Shown one piece after another: positions 21,449-31,731 of a stretch of 64,000 nt of DNA. The notes below the pieces were generated by a model. That model had not been told where the DNA came from. It searched no databases and saw nothing but the letters and a program-made list of their open reading frames with translations. The number at the start of each line of letters is the position of its first letter. Position 1 is the stretch's first letter. Origin of the DNA: Sacculina carcini (Eukaryota > Arthropoda > Thecostraca > Sacculinidae); NCBI GenBank assembly GCA_916048095.2, contig OU696579.1:6056001-6120000 (forward strand). Direction: 5' to 3'. Both the position numbers and the translations under genes were made by a program.

Positions 21449-22914
21449 CTACGTGTGTCATTATCGTTTATATAGAATGAATATTGCCCATGGATTTGCT
21501 TTAAGATCGATTATTCAATATTCTCATGTGAAAGCGTGTCTATTCATTGATTTCTTGGCACCGCTGAGAAATCTTATGAATCCAGTGGTTCGAACAAATT
21601 TAATGGCAGGAAGTCGATATAAGCGAAAATGAAAGAGTTCGGATTGATAAACACACGCATTTGTCCTTCTATCCGACCTTTAGTTCCCCACGTAGCGACA
21701 CTTACAATTGACAAATCCACACTTACAAACACACAATATCTATCAGGGGATAATTAGCGCATGTTTCGGACCGCTGATCTAGGTGGTATTTGATCATCAT
21801 TAACCATCACATTTATTGTTGTTTGTCAATGCTGGAATTTATGCTCAGTTATTGGCTTTGTATTTCGCAATGTTGTATTCGTGAAGTGTGTAAACACGTT
21901 TTTGTCGACATGTTGATGAGCTGCAGCATGTTGTGAATGATGAATAAAATAGCATACCCGTGTCTGAATTCACTGTGGCAAGCAATTAATGAAACATGTC
22001 ATATTGGCTTCTATATTTGACTGTTTTCTTGTTGTTAATTCGCACGCTTGGTACAATACATTATCGTAAACCTCCTAAATTTTGTTTGTATTAGGTTGTA
22101 AAAAGAAGTGCTAAGCATTATACAGCTTCTAAATGCAAGGTTTCATCTAAATTTGGGAGTATTTGTGAAAATAATGCACCGGCGTACGCATAATATCAAC
22201 TAACAGTGCACCGCAGCATATACACTCTGCACCGACGTTGGCCGAACGCTGTGACGTCACAAAATCGTGAAACGGCATTGTATCTAGGTGGCGTTGGTTA
22301 GGGCAACGCCACCTAGATACAGGCCCTTCCACGAAAGTATGACGTCATCGCCACGTGACAGTGACAAGTCTATTGTTTCAACTGTCAGCCATGCAGTTGC
22401 ACGTTAGCGAGCGCACGTGGTTAGCGCTCTCGTGTGTTTAGTGTTTTATCGCGTGCTATTCTTGGCGATAATTCACGTGTATAGTGATTTTCACTTCAGT
22501 GTGGTTTAGAGTGAAGTGCGAATTTGTCAAATTTCGTGTCAAGTGTGATTTGCGCAGCCATTTTGTGATCCTCACTGGGATGATTCTGCATGCCATCATC
22601 CTGGACATTTTGCTGCGGTCAGAGGTCTGATTTCGTTCATAGGTTGAGTAAAATATGTACATCTGCTCGTTTCACATGAGGTCTTTGCTTCGTTAAACAT
22701 GCCTTATCAACGTAGTTATATATTTGCGTACCATAATAGTTATAAATCAACAGAGGTGGGCCCTGTTTAGCTGTGTTTTGTTAAGGTGTGTTCCTGCTGC
22801 AAGTGTTTCGCTTTTAGTCGAAATTTATTGTTTAAATTGAGGTTACTGATTTTGATATATTTATATTATTGGTGTTTGAAACTCATTAGCGACAATATAT
22901 CACACATATCACTG

Positions 22915-23080
22915 CAGCTCTCGGGTAGTTCAGTGGCTAAGGCGCTGAAATCTTGTGTCAGAGGCTCGCGGTTCGAATCTTGGCCCGCGTGCGAATTTTA
23001 CTATCCGCTTGAGTTTACTGGGAGGCTGCGCTGTAAATTGGTTCATAGCGAGACGTGTCTTATAATCAAAATACGGTGCG
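22915..23080 (+). mobile_element. tRNA-derived SINE inside B2
   Basis: An A-box-like TAGTTCAGTGG at 22926-22936 and a B-box-like GGTTCGAATCT at 22970-22980 are spaced as in a tRNA gene. CTGA and TCAG flank an anticodon-loop-like stretch. It lies where other B copies lack matching sequence. The end is uncertain. It belongs to a different SINE family from the one at 4738. Confidence 0.6.
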
Positions 23081-23212
23081 CGCTTAAAACAACAATTAAT
23101 ATCAATCAAAATAAATCATTTCAGCAGTTACTTCAGCTAATATGAAAGGTTCATTTTATCGCAGAGCTATTGATGTCTTCTTGTTTGTGTTCATTATATG
23201 TTATTAGGAAAT

Positions 23213-23880
23213 TCCTGGAGCTGGTTCCAAGGTGCAAAAGGAATTACGACTGCTAGTCTAAATTCAGCATGTTCTCATTCCCAGAAAAGCCAGAACTACT
23301 ATAAAGCGTGACATGGAAATATCCAACAACACCGGATCACCTTCAATCATATCAACATCATAGAGATTGTGTGAATCACGCTTAAATCAGGTATTACTCC
23401 AAATTGTTTGTGCTTTATGGAGAATAGACACAAAATCCAGTGTAGTCATGTTCGAATTTATTGATCATTGTACGGTTTGTCGCTCAAGGCTGTTCGTCCG
23501 TCGAGTATTGAAGGACAACATATTAAACTTGTGCTGAATGTTGGGAATGATTTCGCGTTGTTGGCTCTAAGATCATTGGGTGCTACAAATAATCCTGATT
23601 TATCTCAAGATACTTCTCATTTTATATAAATAATATTGTGTTGGTGGACTATTCGTAATGTAATGACACCGTATAATACTCCAGGTTGATAAATGTTAAT
23701 TCGATGACTGATTCAGCTATGGATGACAGGCCTTTGTTTTTAAAGCATTTCATGAGATGGTTGGACTGATGGATATCAGACGGGAATATGTTCAGTTTGA
23801 CTAGAGACGTTTTGGCTGTGTATCACACAACATATGCGCTCTGTGACATCACGAAGTATTGTGTGAAGGATTTGTGATTG
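23213..23880 (+). pseudogene. P-type transposase remnants in B2
   Basis: Two pieces of the B1 gene are joined by a large deletion: the THAP start (CKRNYD, FSFPEKPEL) and the region from LSLKAVRPSS through ALRSLGATNN to a decayed WWTIRNVMTPY segment. Multiple stops and frameshifts occur. The deletion junction contains TTGATCATTGTACGG, and B4 has the same join with TTGATCATCGTACGG, so both descend from one deleted ancestor. Confidence 0.7.
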
Positions 23881-24760
23881 CACATTATCAAATCGAATAA
23901 TACTTATTTATATTGATTTCATCAGACAATATTGATTTAATCACATCATGCACTATTGATTTGAAACATTTTGCGTGTTCTGCGGAATATTTTCGTGATA
24001 TTTCAAAGATATTGCTGAACGTCTCATCTTTCGTATATGTGACGCTGGTATTCCAGATTCCCATCATCCAGTGATCGTATATATTGCGGGTTATTGTTGT
24101 ATTTTCTCAAAAACAGGATTGTCATTCATGTGAAACATTTTGGCTGCGCGAAGTGAAAACATGTCATCCGAAAAAATTTCGTATTCGATGGAAATTGGTC
24201 GCCGAAGATTGGCGTATTACTTTTATGTTGAAAATATTGTTTTGCTTTAGTTTTAACTGTGCAGAAGTATATTAAGTATGATAAATTGTGTATTATTGGA
24301 AACCAGCGCGATGATAGGTTTCATGCACTAGAAAAACTGAGTGATTGCGGTGTTATGCTTGTTTACTTGTACTGTTCTCAACATCGTAATTTACAATTAA
24401 TTGAAGAAAAATTGTGTGCACCGCTGTAAATGTCCTTCTGAACAATAATTGTTGTGACAAATTCATCTACGATAAATTAGAAACAATGGGAGCGAAAACG
24501 TTCAGCATTGTATCGTGTATGGTCGTTGCATGTTTGTGTTTTTACTGTTTTTTGCCTGTGTGGGCTTATAATATATTCAGTTATTCTATTTGCAATTGTA
24601 TTTGAAGCTTCTCATGTTGGTAACATGATTTTCAAACTTAATTGAGCCGGAATGCAAGTCAAACACCCGCACTAAGCACAATTTCTAATAACAACGCGTA
24701 TCGCCCGTACGAGTGAAGCGACCACAATCGATGACGTCATACTTTCGTGAAAGGGCCTGT

Positions 24761-24805
24761 ATCTAGGTGGCGTTGATCTGGGTGGCGTTGATCTAGGTGG
24801 CGTTG
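24761..24805. repeat. Triplicated 15-bp element end
   Basis: Three consecutive 15-bp units at 24761-24775, 24776-24790 and 24791-24805, close to ATCTAGGTGGCGTTG (the middle one has ATCTGGG). They are the outermost 15 bp of the TIR. The GTTAGGG boundary follows the last copy. Confidence 0.9.
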
Positions 24806-24942
24806 GTTAGGGCAACGCCACCTAGATACAGGCCCTTTCACGAAAGTATGACGTCATCGATTGCGGTGGCTTCACTCGTACGGGCGATATGCGTTGTTAT
24901 TAGAAATTGTGCTTAGTGCGGGTGTTTGACTTGCATTCCGGC

Positions 24943-25630
24943 TCAATTAAGTTTGAAAATCATGTTAACAACATAAGAAGCTTCAAATACAATTGCAAAT
25001 AGAATAACTGAATATATTATAAGCCCACACACGCATAAAACAGTAAAAAACAAACATGCAACGACCATACACGATACAATGCGGAACGTTTTCGCTTCAA
25101 TTTCTCTAATTAATCGTAGATAAATTTCTGTCACAACAACTATTGTTCAGAAGAACATTTACAGAGGTGCACAAAAATTTTCAGCAATTAATTGTAAATT
25201 ACGATGTTTAGAACAGTACAAGTAAACAAGCATAACACCGCAATCACTCAGTTTTTCTAGTGCAGGAAACCTATCATCGCTCTGGTTTTCAATAATACAC
25301 ACTTTATCATACTTAATACACTTCTGCACAGTTAAAATCAATTGTAAGCTTAACAATTGAATATATTATAAAACCACACAGGCAAATCACACACATACAA
25401 CGATTACACACGCGACAACGTAGACAGTTTTCGTTTGAAATTTTTTGGCACAAATACATGAATTTTGATCGGAACAATAATTATTAAGAAGTACATTCAC
25501 ACTCGCCCACACAATTTTTTCTACAACTGAATCTAGTTTATGGTTGTTAACACAATGCGAGGTATTAAACATGATTCCGTGGTCATTGAGCTGTTGCAAA
25601 ACGTGAAAAAGAGCAATTTCCCTTCCATTT
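24943..25630 (-). pseudogene. Two consecutive transposase C-terminal remnants in B3
   Basis: In transcription order, QQLNDHGIMFNTSHCVNNHK with WASVNVLLNNYCSDQN (25387-25599) is homologous to B1 18989-19183. After a join near 25340-25365 comes EKLSDCGVMLVYLYCSKHRN (25159-25356), homologous to the B4 and B2 tail. The two are diverged versions of the same protein end, so one element holds the tails of two subfamilies. Both are broken by stops. Confidence 0.65.
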
Positions 25631-25671
25631 CATAGCGGTATCTGATTCCCTTCCATTTTATAGCGGATCTC
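25618..25671. repeat. Short tandem duplication in B3
   Basis: TTCCCTTCCATTTCATAGCG occurs twice in a row with small differences, at the junction between the transposase tail and the leader part of B3. Confidence 0.6.
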
Positions 25672-25807
25672 CCAGGCATAGAAAGCGTATAAATTAGAAT
25701 AAAAAGGAAAATTGGTTGATATATAAGCTCTGAAAATGAAAACATGTTATTTGTTTGGTTGTCAAAATTTTACATTTGCTTGCTTACACATGTATATTGC
25801 TTACTAA

Positions 25808-26085
25808 TTCGATCTTCTCTCTCTTACAGGTCTTTTTCCACTTCTCTTTGTACATATCTTCTCGGTGTCTCCTCTGATGAATCATTATATTGTGTGAATA
25901 ACTGTGATCTTTTGATCCGTAGTTATTTTCAGCTGTTCCTTCATAGTATATCGCTGCTTATATCTTTGTTTATGCGATACTGTTTTGTTAATTCCACATT
26001 GTATACATTTTATAACTAGCCGTTCCTCGCGCCTATGATAATTAGAGCGCTATATCAAATACATGTGTTGTTGTTTTTGTTGTTG
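25808..26085 (+). mobile_element. 5'-truncated LINE 3' end (L2-like) in B3
   Basis: TTACTAA flanks a 278-bp insert (25801-25807 and 26086-26092). The insert ends with GAGCGCTATATCAAATACA and a (TTG)n-like tail, the same type of ending as at 3481-3548. The uninserted sequence is visible in B1 near 8450 (reverse complement). No RT motif remains. Confidence 0.75.
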
Positions 26086-26694
26086 TTACTAAGCTTACAT
26101 TTGCTTGCTATTTATTGCCAATTTGTTTGCTATTACTATTATATTCTATTCTGTGGCACTGGCTAATGTATATGCTTTTGGATACGCTGGATTACTTCTC
26201 ATCATATTGAGAAATTCACATGAGCCAGAGTACATGTTTGGAGCGTGGGATAATGTAACGTCTGAGCTATTTATACTCGATACTGCGCAGTAACACTTGT
26301 CAATACGCACGAGACAGGGAGTATCATGTGATGCTTGCAGCGTGAGACGGTGTCATTTTCCCACGCTTGAACTCATGAGACGAATCAGTGCCCCCTTATA
26401 ATAATACAGTCAGCAAATTATTCTTACATGTAGACGTGGACACTCACATACATGTACTATGCTCACGCACACACATAAGGAGCACATGTATATTTTAGGT
26501 TATTATTTTCTGTTTTTAGGATACTTTTAATAGCCCTAGTTATTACTTAAATTATTTATGGGGATGTGAACACCAACATTCACTAAAATGCAGGACGCAC
26601 ACAGAAACAGATACACGTGTACTGAAAGAGAGATGCGCGTGGGGTTTCACTGTCTCACAAGAAAGCACCACTCACCCACACAACACTCGATATC

Positions 26695-26926
26695 GGTTGA
26701 CGCTAAATTTGTAAGGATTCAAGAACATTACATTGATAAAAATTCATTTAAAGAATTTCTTCCAGTCCCTCGCCTCCTGCAAAGGCAGCACACTTCATGA
26801 GAACGCTAAAACTAACCTAACCTAAACTCTATGAAAAATATAGAAACGTTTTTGTGCGTTACTTAAGCGTTTTTTAAGAATTTGCGTTTTCAATGTTATC
26901 GAATCCTTACACATTTAGCCTAGACC
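26695..26926. mobile_element. 232-bp MITE with 9-bp duplication (MULE-like)
   Basis: CTCGATATC flanks it at 26686-26694 and 26927-26935; B4 near 29740 has a single related CCCGATATC. The ends form an inverted repeat of about 26 bp: GGTTGACGCTAAATTTGTAA on the left and GGTCTAGGCTAAATGTGTAA inverted on the right. A 9-bp duplication points to the Mutator superfamily. There is no coding capacity. Confidence 0.75.
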
Positions 26927-27617
26927 CTCGATATCCGCCACGTGATATCTACAATCCTCGTCAGCACCTTGCGAACACTAGGGATAATTCCAAGCCAGCA
27001 AATACAAGACGCTTAAGCCCACACATACTGAAACGAATCTCACTACAATGATATAACCGTACCGCAAGTGAATTAAGTGATACCTATAATATAAGCACTA
27101 CAAAAACGTCATCCAAATGTTATCCAGCTAGACGAAAATCGATACCCAAACACTAAAGTGTGCAAACATCAGTTGACGTTAATATCAATATAGTGATACA
27201 TTATTTAACATTAGCATTTAATTAATACAAAACTACTTACATACGAAGAGATGTACATATTTCACTGAATATATCCACTTAACCGAAAACTCTGACCGCA
27301 GCAAAATGTCCAGGATGATGATATGCAGAATCATCCGAGTGATGAACACAAAATGGATGCGCAAATCACACTTGACACGAAATCTGACAAATTCGCACTT
27401 CACTCTAAACCACACTGAAGTGAAAATCACTATACACGTCAATTATCGCCAAGAATAGCACGCGATAAAACACTAAACACGCGAGAACACTAACCACGTG
27501 CGCTCGCTACCATGCAACTGCCATGCTGACAGTTGAAAAACTTCTCCGCACAGTGTGACGTGACGATGACGTCATACTTTCGTGAAAGGGCCTGTATCTA
27601 GGTGGCGTTGGTTAGGG

Positions 27618-30445
27618 CAACGCCACCTAGATACAGGCCCTTTCACGAAAGTATGACGTCATCGATTGTGGTCGCTTCACTCGTACGGGCGATACGCGTT
27701 GTTATTAGAAATTGTGCTTAGTGCGGGTGTTTGACTTGCATTCCGGCTCAATTAAGTTTGAAAATCATGTTATCAAAATAAGAAGCTTCAAATACAATTG
27801 CAAATAGAATAACTGAATATATTATAAGCCCACACAGGCATAAAACAGTAAAAAAACAAACATGCAACGACCATACACGATACAATGCGGAACGTTTTCG
27901 CTTCCATTGTTTCTAATTTATCGTAGATGAATTTGTCACAACAATTATTGTTCAGAAGGACATTTACAGCGGTGCACACAATTTTTCTGCAATTAATTGT
28001 AAATTACGATGTTGAGAACAGTACAAGTAAACAAGCATAACACCGCAATCACTCAGTTTTTCTAGTGCATGAAACCTATCATCGCGCTGGTTTCCAATAA
28101 TACACAATTTATCATACTTAATATACTTCTGCACAGTAAAAACCAAAGCAAAACAATATTATCAACATAAAAATATTACGCCAATCTTCGGCGACCAATT
28201 TCTCTCGAATACGAAAATTTTTCGGATGACATGGTTTTACTTCGCGCAGCCAAAATGTTTTACATGAATGACAATCCTGTTTTTGAGAAAATACAACAAT
28301 AACCCGCAATATATACGATCACTGGATGATGGGAATATGAAATACCAGCGTCACATATACGAAAGATGAGACGTTCAGCAATATGTTTGAAATATCACGA
28401 AAATATTCCGCAGAACACGTAAAATGTTTCAAGTCAATAGTGCATGATGTGATTAAATCAATATTGCCTGATGAAATCAATATAAATATATATTATTCGA
28501 TTTGATAATGTGCAATCACAAATCCTTCTCACAATACTTCGTGATCTCACAGAGCGCATTTGTTGTGTGATACACAGCCAAAACGTCTCTAGTCAAAATG
28601 ATCATATTCTCGTCTGACATCCATCAATCCAACCATCTCATGAAATGCTCTAAAAACAAAGGCCTGTCATCCATAGCTGAATCAGTCATCGAATAAACAT
28701 TTCTCAACCTGGAGCCTTTATACGGTGTCATTACATTACGAATAGTCCACCAACGCAATATTATTTAAATAAAATGAACAGTATCTTGAGATAAATCAGG
28801 ATTATTTTTAGCACCCAATGATCTTAGAGCCAACAACGCGAAATCATTCCCAACATTCAGCACAAGTTTAATATTTTGTCCTTCAATACTCGACGGACGA
28901 ACAGCTTTGAGCGACAAACCGTACGATGATCAAGTTTATTAAGTTTACATTTGATTGCTATTTATTGCCAACTTGTTCGCCATTGCTATTATATCATATT
29001 ATGTGGTTCTTCTATTGGAGCGTGGGATAGTACAAGTGAGCGCTTTATACTCGATACTGCACAGCAACACTTGTCAATACGCACGAGACAGGAAATATCA
29101 TGTGATGTTTGCAGCGTGAGACAGTGTCATTTTCCCACGGTTGAGCTCAAGAGACGAATCAGTGCCCCCTTATACAGTCAGAAAATTATTCTCACATGTA
29201 GACGTGGACACTCACACACGTACAATGTTCACGCACACACAGACATACATATTGGGGCAAAGAAACAAGCTGAATCACGTGACACCTCGACATAGATAAC
29301 TGTCACATGAATATATGAAAATGTCACTGTCATATGAAATAATCAACTCACTGTCATGAAACATTTATGCAGCTCATAAATTCGATTGCCTTGTGGAATA
29401 TAAATTCATGCATTAGCATTGTTTTCGCCTCTATTGGGATGCTTTCTGGTGTTTTGTTGTAGAAATGTCACCAAGACCTAAGAGGAGAAATAGAGCTTTG
29501 TGGGCATCAACAAGACGCAGCACAAGGATATTTTAGGTTACTTTTTCCTGAAAATAAGGACACTTTTTTCTATATTAAGGTTACTTTTTGATAGCCCTAG
29601 TTAGCCTTATTCATGGGGATGTGAACGCCAAAATTCAATAAACTGCAGCACGCACACAGAAACAGATACACGTATACTAAATGAGGCGCGTGGGGTATCA
29701 CTATTTCACAAGACAGCACCATTCACCCACAGATCACCCGATATCCGCCACGTGATATCTACAATCCTCGTCAGCACCATGCGAACACAACACTGTGAAT
29801 TCAGCACCTTGCGAACACTGGGCACAATTCCAAGCTAGCAAATACAATACAAGACAATTAAGCCCACACATACTAAAACGAATCTCACTACAATGATATA
29901 TCCGTACCGCAAGTAGATTTCGAAGTCCTATAATATAAGCATTTCAAAAACTGCATCCAAATATAATCTAGCTAGACGAAAATCGATGCTCAAACACTGT
30001 ACAAACATTGACTGTTAATATGAAAATATATGGTCTTATTGGTATAACGTATTTAACTAAGAAAAAACTACATAAATACGAATGGATGTACATATTTTAC
30101 TGAATATATCCACTAAACCGATACCTCTGACCGTATCAATATGTCCAGGATGATGATGTCCAGAATCATCCGTGTGAGGAACACAAAGTGGCTGCACAAA
30201 TCACACTTAACACGAAATTTGACAAATTCTCACTTCACTCTAAACCGCACTGAAGTGAAACTCACTAAATACGTCAATTATCGCCAAGAATAGCACGCGA
30301 TAAAACACTAAACACACGAGAGCACTAACCACGTGCGCTCGCTAACGTGCAACTGCATGGCTGACAGTTGAAACAATAGACTTGTCACTGTCACGTGGCG
30401 ATGACGTCATACCTTCGTGGAAGGGCCTGTATCTAGGTGGCGTTG
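27618..30445 (-). mobile_element. P-superfamily element B4, internally deleted
   Basis: The element is 2,828 bp in minus orientation, flanked by GTTAGGG at 27611-27617 and 30446-30452. It has B-type ends with ATGACGTCAT at 27653 and 30401. It lacks the TRIM, the footprint, the LINE tail and the MITE found in other copies, so it serves as the empty-site reference for all four. It shares the internal deletion join with B2. Confidence 0.87.
27788..28930 (-). pseudogene. P-type transposase C-terminal remnant in B4
   Basis: Read on the minus strand from 28930: LSLKAVRPSSIEGQNIKLVL, ALRSLGAKNNPDLSQD, LRWWTIRNVMTPYKGSRLRN and VYHTTNALCEITKYC. A diverged segment follows (CGLLLYFLKNR type), then KYIKYDKLCIIGNQRDDRFH and EKLSDCGVMLVYLYCSQHRN. 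Stops break it repeatedly. The order matches B1's C-terminal region; THAP and catalytic core are absent. Confidence 0.75.
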
Positions 30446-30452
30446 GTTAGGG

Positions 30453-30715
30453 GCAGCATAATCGATTGTCTCCATCGCGGCCTCTGATTGGTTGTTGCCC
30501 TGTGACGTCATCGCCATCGTCACACCTCATCCGACCAGCTTTGCGCCGTCAGAGCAGAATGAGTAATGATCATTATTATATCAGTTTTTTAAGTCCAGCT
30601 CCCAAATATCCTGGAGCTGTCCAGCACAGTCCCCTGCACACCCAGCATCCGAGTTTCGGTTCCGATCAATCGGTCGTAAATGGGATTCAAAATTATCCAA
30701 TGACCCGTATCTTTT
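30453..30715. promoter_or_regulatory. Promoter-like stretch at right flank of cluster
   Basis: Just outside the last GTTAGGG, an inverted CCAAT box (GATTGG, about 30486) and a full CRE palindrome TGACGTCA (30503-30510) lie within 25 bp. The DNA is less AT-rich than the surroundings. No gene downstream is recognised, so a promoter role is inferred from motifs only. The element ends nearby also contain TGACGTCA, which lowers confidence. Confidence 0.3.
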
Positions 30716-30865
30716 TTTCTTTTTTTTTCTTTTTTTCTTGCGTTTATTGCACTCCTTTTTTCAAACAAAACGGCTTTTCAGTGCAAAATTGCTATGCAAA
30801 AGATACATATATATGTATATATATAGTCTCACCATCCACACACACACACCATCCACACACACATC

Positions 30866-31190
<325 letters not shown>

Positions 31191-31731
31191 TTTTTTCTTT
31201 TGATTTCAGAAGTGTATTGACAATCACCACGCACATATAATAAATACAGACAGATAGATATAAATAGATACGTTTTGCCTTTACATGCACACACACACCT
31301 ATCAATTCAGTTAGCACCCGTAAATTTAACAGCCACTGTACATTTTGGCTGAAACATTGAAACGCAAAACAACTCAATCGAGGCACCAGCACAAACTACT
31401 CGCATCGGGAACATTTCAGTGAATCACACTAGTGGACGGCATTACGTTTGCCCGTATAGTGTCTAATGTTTGCGTTGTAGCTATACAATGAGCGGTACGG
31501 TACAAGCTATACAATGAACGAAAATTCAACAAATTCTCCAGAAATTGTGTCAGATGATCCATTGAGCGCGCCCACTATTCAACAGAATGCGCCGAATTCT
31601 TTAACATCAACTGCACATATACCGGAATGCGGACGTTACAGGTATCATCCAAGTAAACAGATCATCATATACGCGAGTCCGTCGCGTCAAAGCTTGTCAC
31701 TCTGCCGCTCGTATTTCATGACTCGCCACTA
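31191..31731. other. No firm feature; one unrecognised 78-codon open frame
   Basis: An open frame at 31514-31750 on the plus strand begins MNENSTNSPEIVSDDPLSAP. It follows a short direct repeat of AGCTATACAATGA (about 31479 and 31504). I do not recognise it, and it overlaps the 3' end of the LINE on the other strand, so it may be that element's 3' region read backwards. Confidence 0.25.

Larger units (their letters stand above)
5743..22296 (+). mobile_element. P-superfamily element A1 (interrupted by B1)
   Basis: The left end is at 5743 and the right end at 22296; both carry the 18-bp terminal repeat CAACGCCACCTAGATACA, and GTTAGGG flanks the element. The first 84 bp are separated from the rest (resuming at 19427) by B1 plus its CCTGGGC duplication. 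Removing B1 and the foldback element at 19703-20263 leaves about 2.4 kb, close to A2 without its LINE. The subterminal sequence differs from type B: the left end has CCCCTCCCCATGGGG and the right end has TGTGACGTCACA. It encodes a THAP-like exon but none of the catalytic region, so it is non-autonomous. Confidence 0.85.
22304..24805 (+). mobile_element. P-superfamily element B2, internally deleted
   Basis: The left 700 bp match the left end of B1 closely (CAACGCCACC, then CGCCACGTGACAGTGACAAG and the following non-coding leader). The right end matches B1's right end. GTTAGGG flanks it at 22297-22303 and 24806-24812. Most of the transposase is deleted. Remnants are a damaged THAP start (23213-23330, CKRNYDC and FSMFSFPEKPEL) and a C-terminal stretch (23476-23880, LSLKAVRPSSIEGQHIKLVL). 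The terminal 15 bp at the right are present three times. Confidence 0.85.
24813..27610 (-). mobile_element. P-superfamily element B3, chimeric internally deleted copy
   Basis: This is in minus orientation: the gene 3' end lies at 24813 and the 5' leader at 27610, with GTTAGGG on both sides. It keeps two different C-terminal tails in series: 24943-25356 like B4, and 25387-25630 like B1. It also carries a LINE tail (25808-26085) and a 232-bp MITE (26695-26926). The leader is close to B1's and contains the uninserted version of the 8305-8354 footprint site. Confidence 0.83.
5736..30452. other. Cluster of four adjoining P-type elements sharing one 7-bp target repeat
   Basis: GTTAGGG occurs once at each boundary: 5736-5742, 22297-22303, 24806-24812, 27611-27617 and 30446-30452. 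Between them lie A1, B2, B3 and B4, each beginning with CAACGCC and ending with GGCGTTG. A1 and B2 are in plus orientation, B3 and B4 in minus. The pattern fits repeated insertion into the same duplicated target. Copying of the array by recombination is the alternative. Confidence 0.85.

Noticed and set aside
21186..21632. Open frame with hexapeptide repeat (CDMVLM)
   Set aside because: It is the translation of an 18-bp minisatellite, open in every frame because 18 is divisible by 3.
21776..21792. Internal TIR-like GATCTAGGTGGTATTTG in A1
   Set aside because: A2 has an alignable ATTCTATGTGATATTTA at the same place, so it is ordinary divergence rather than an element end.
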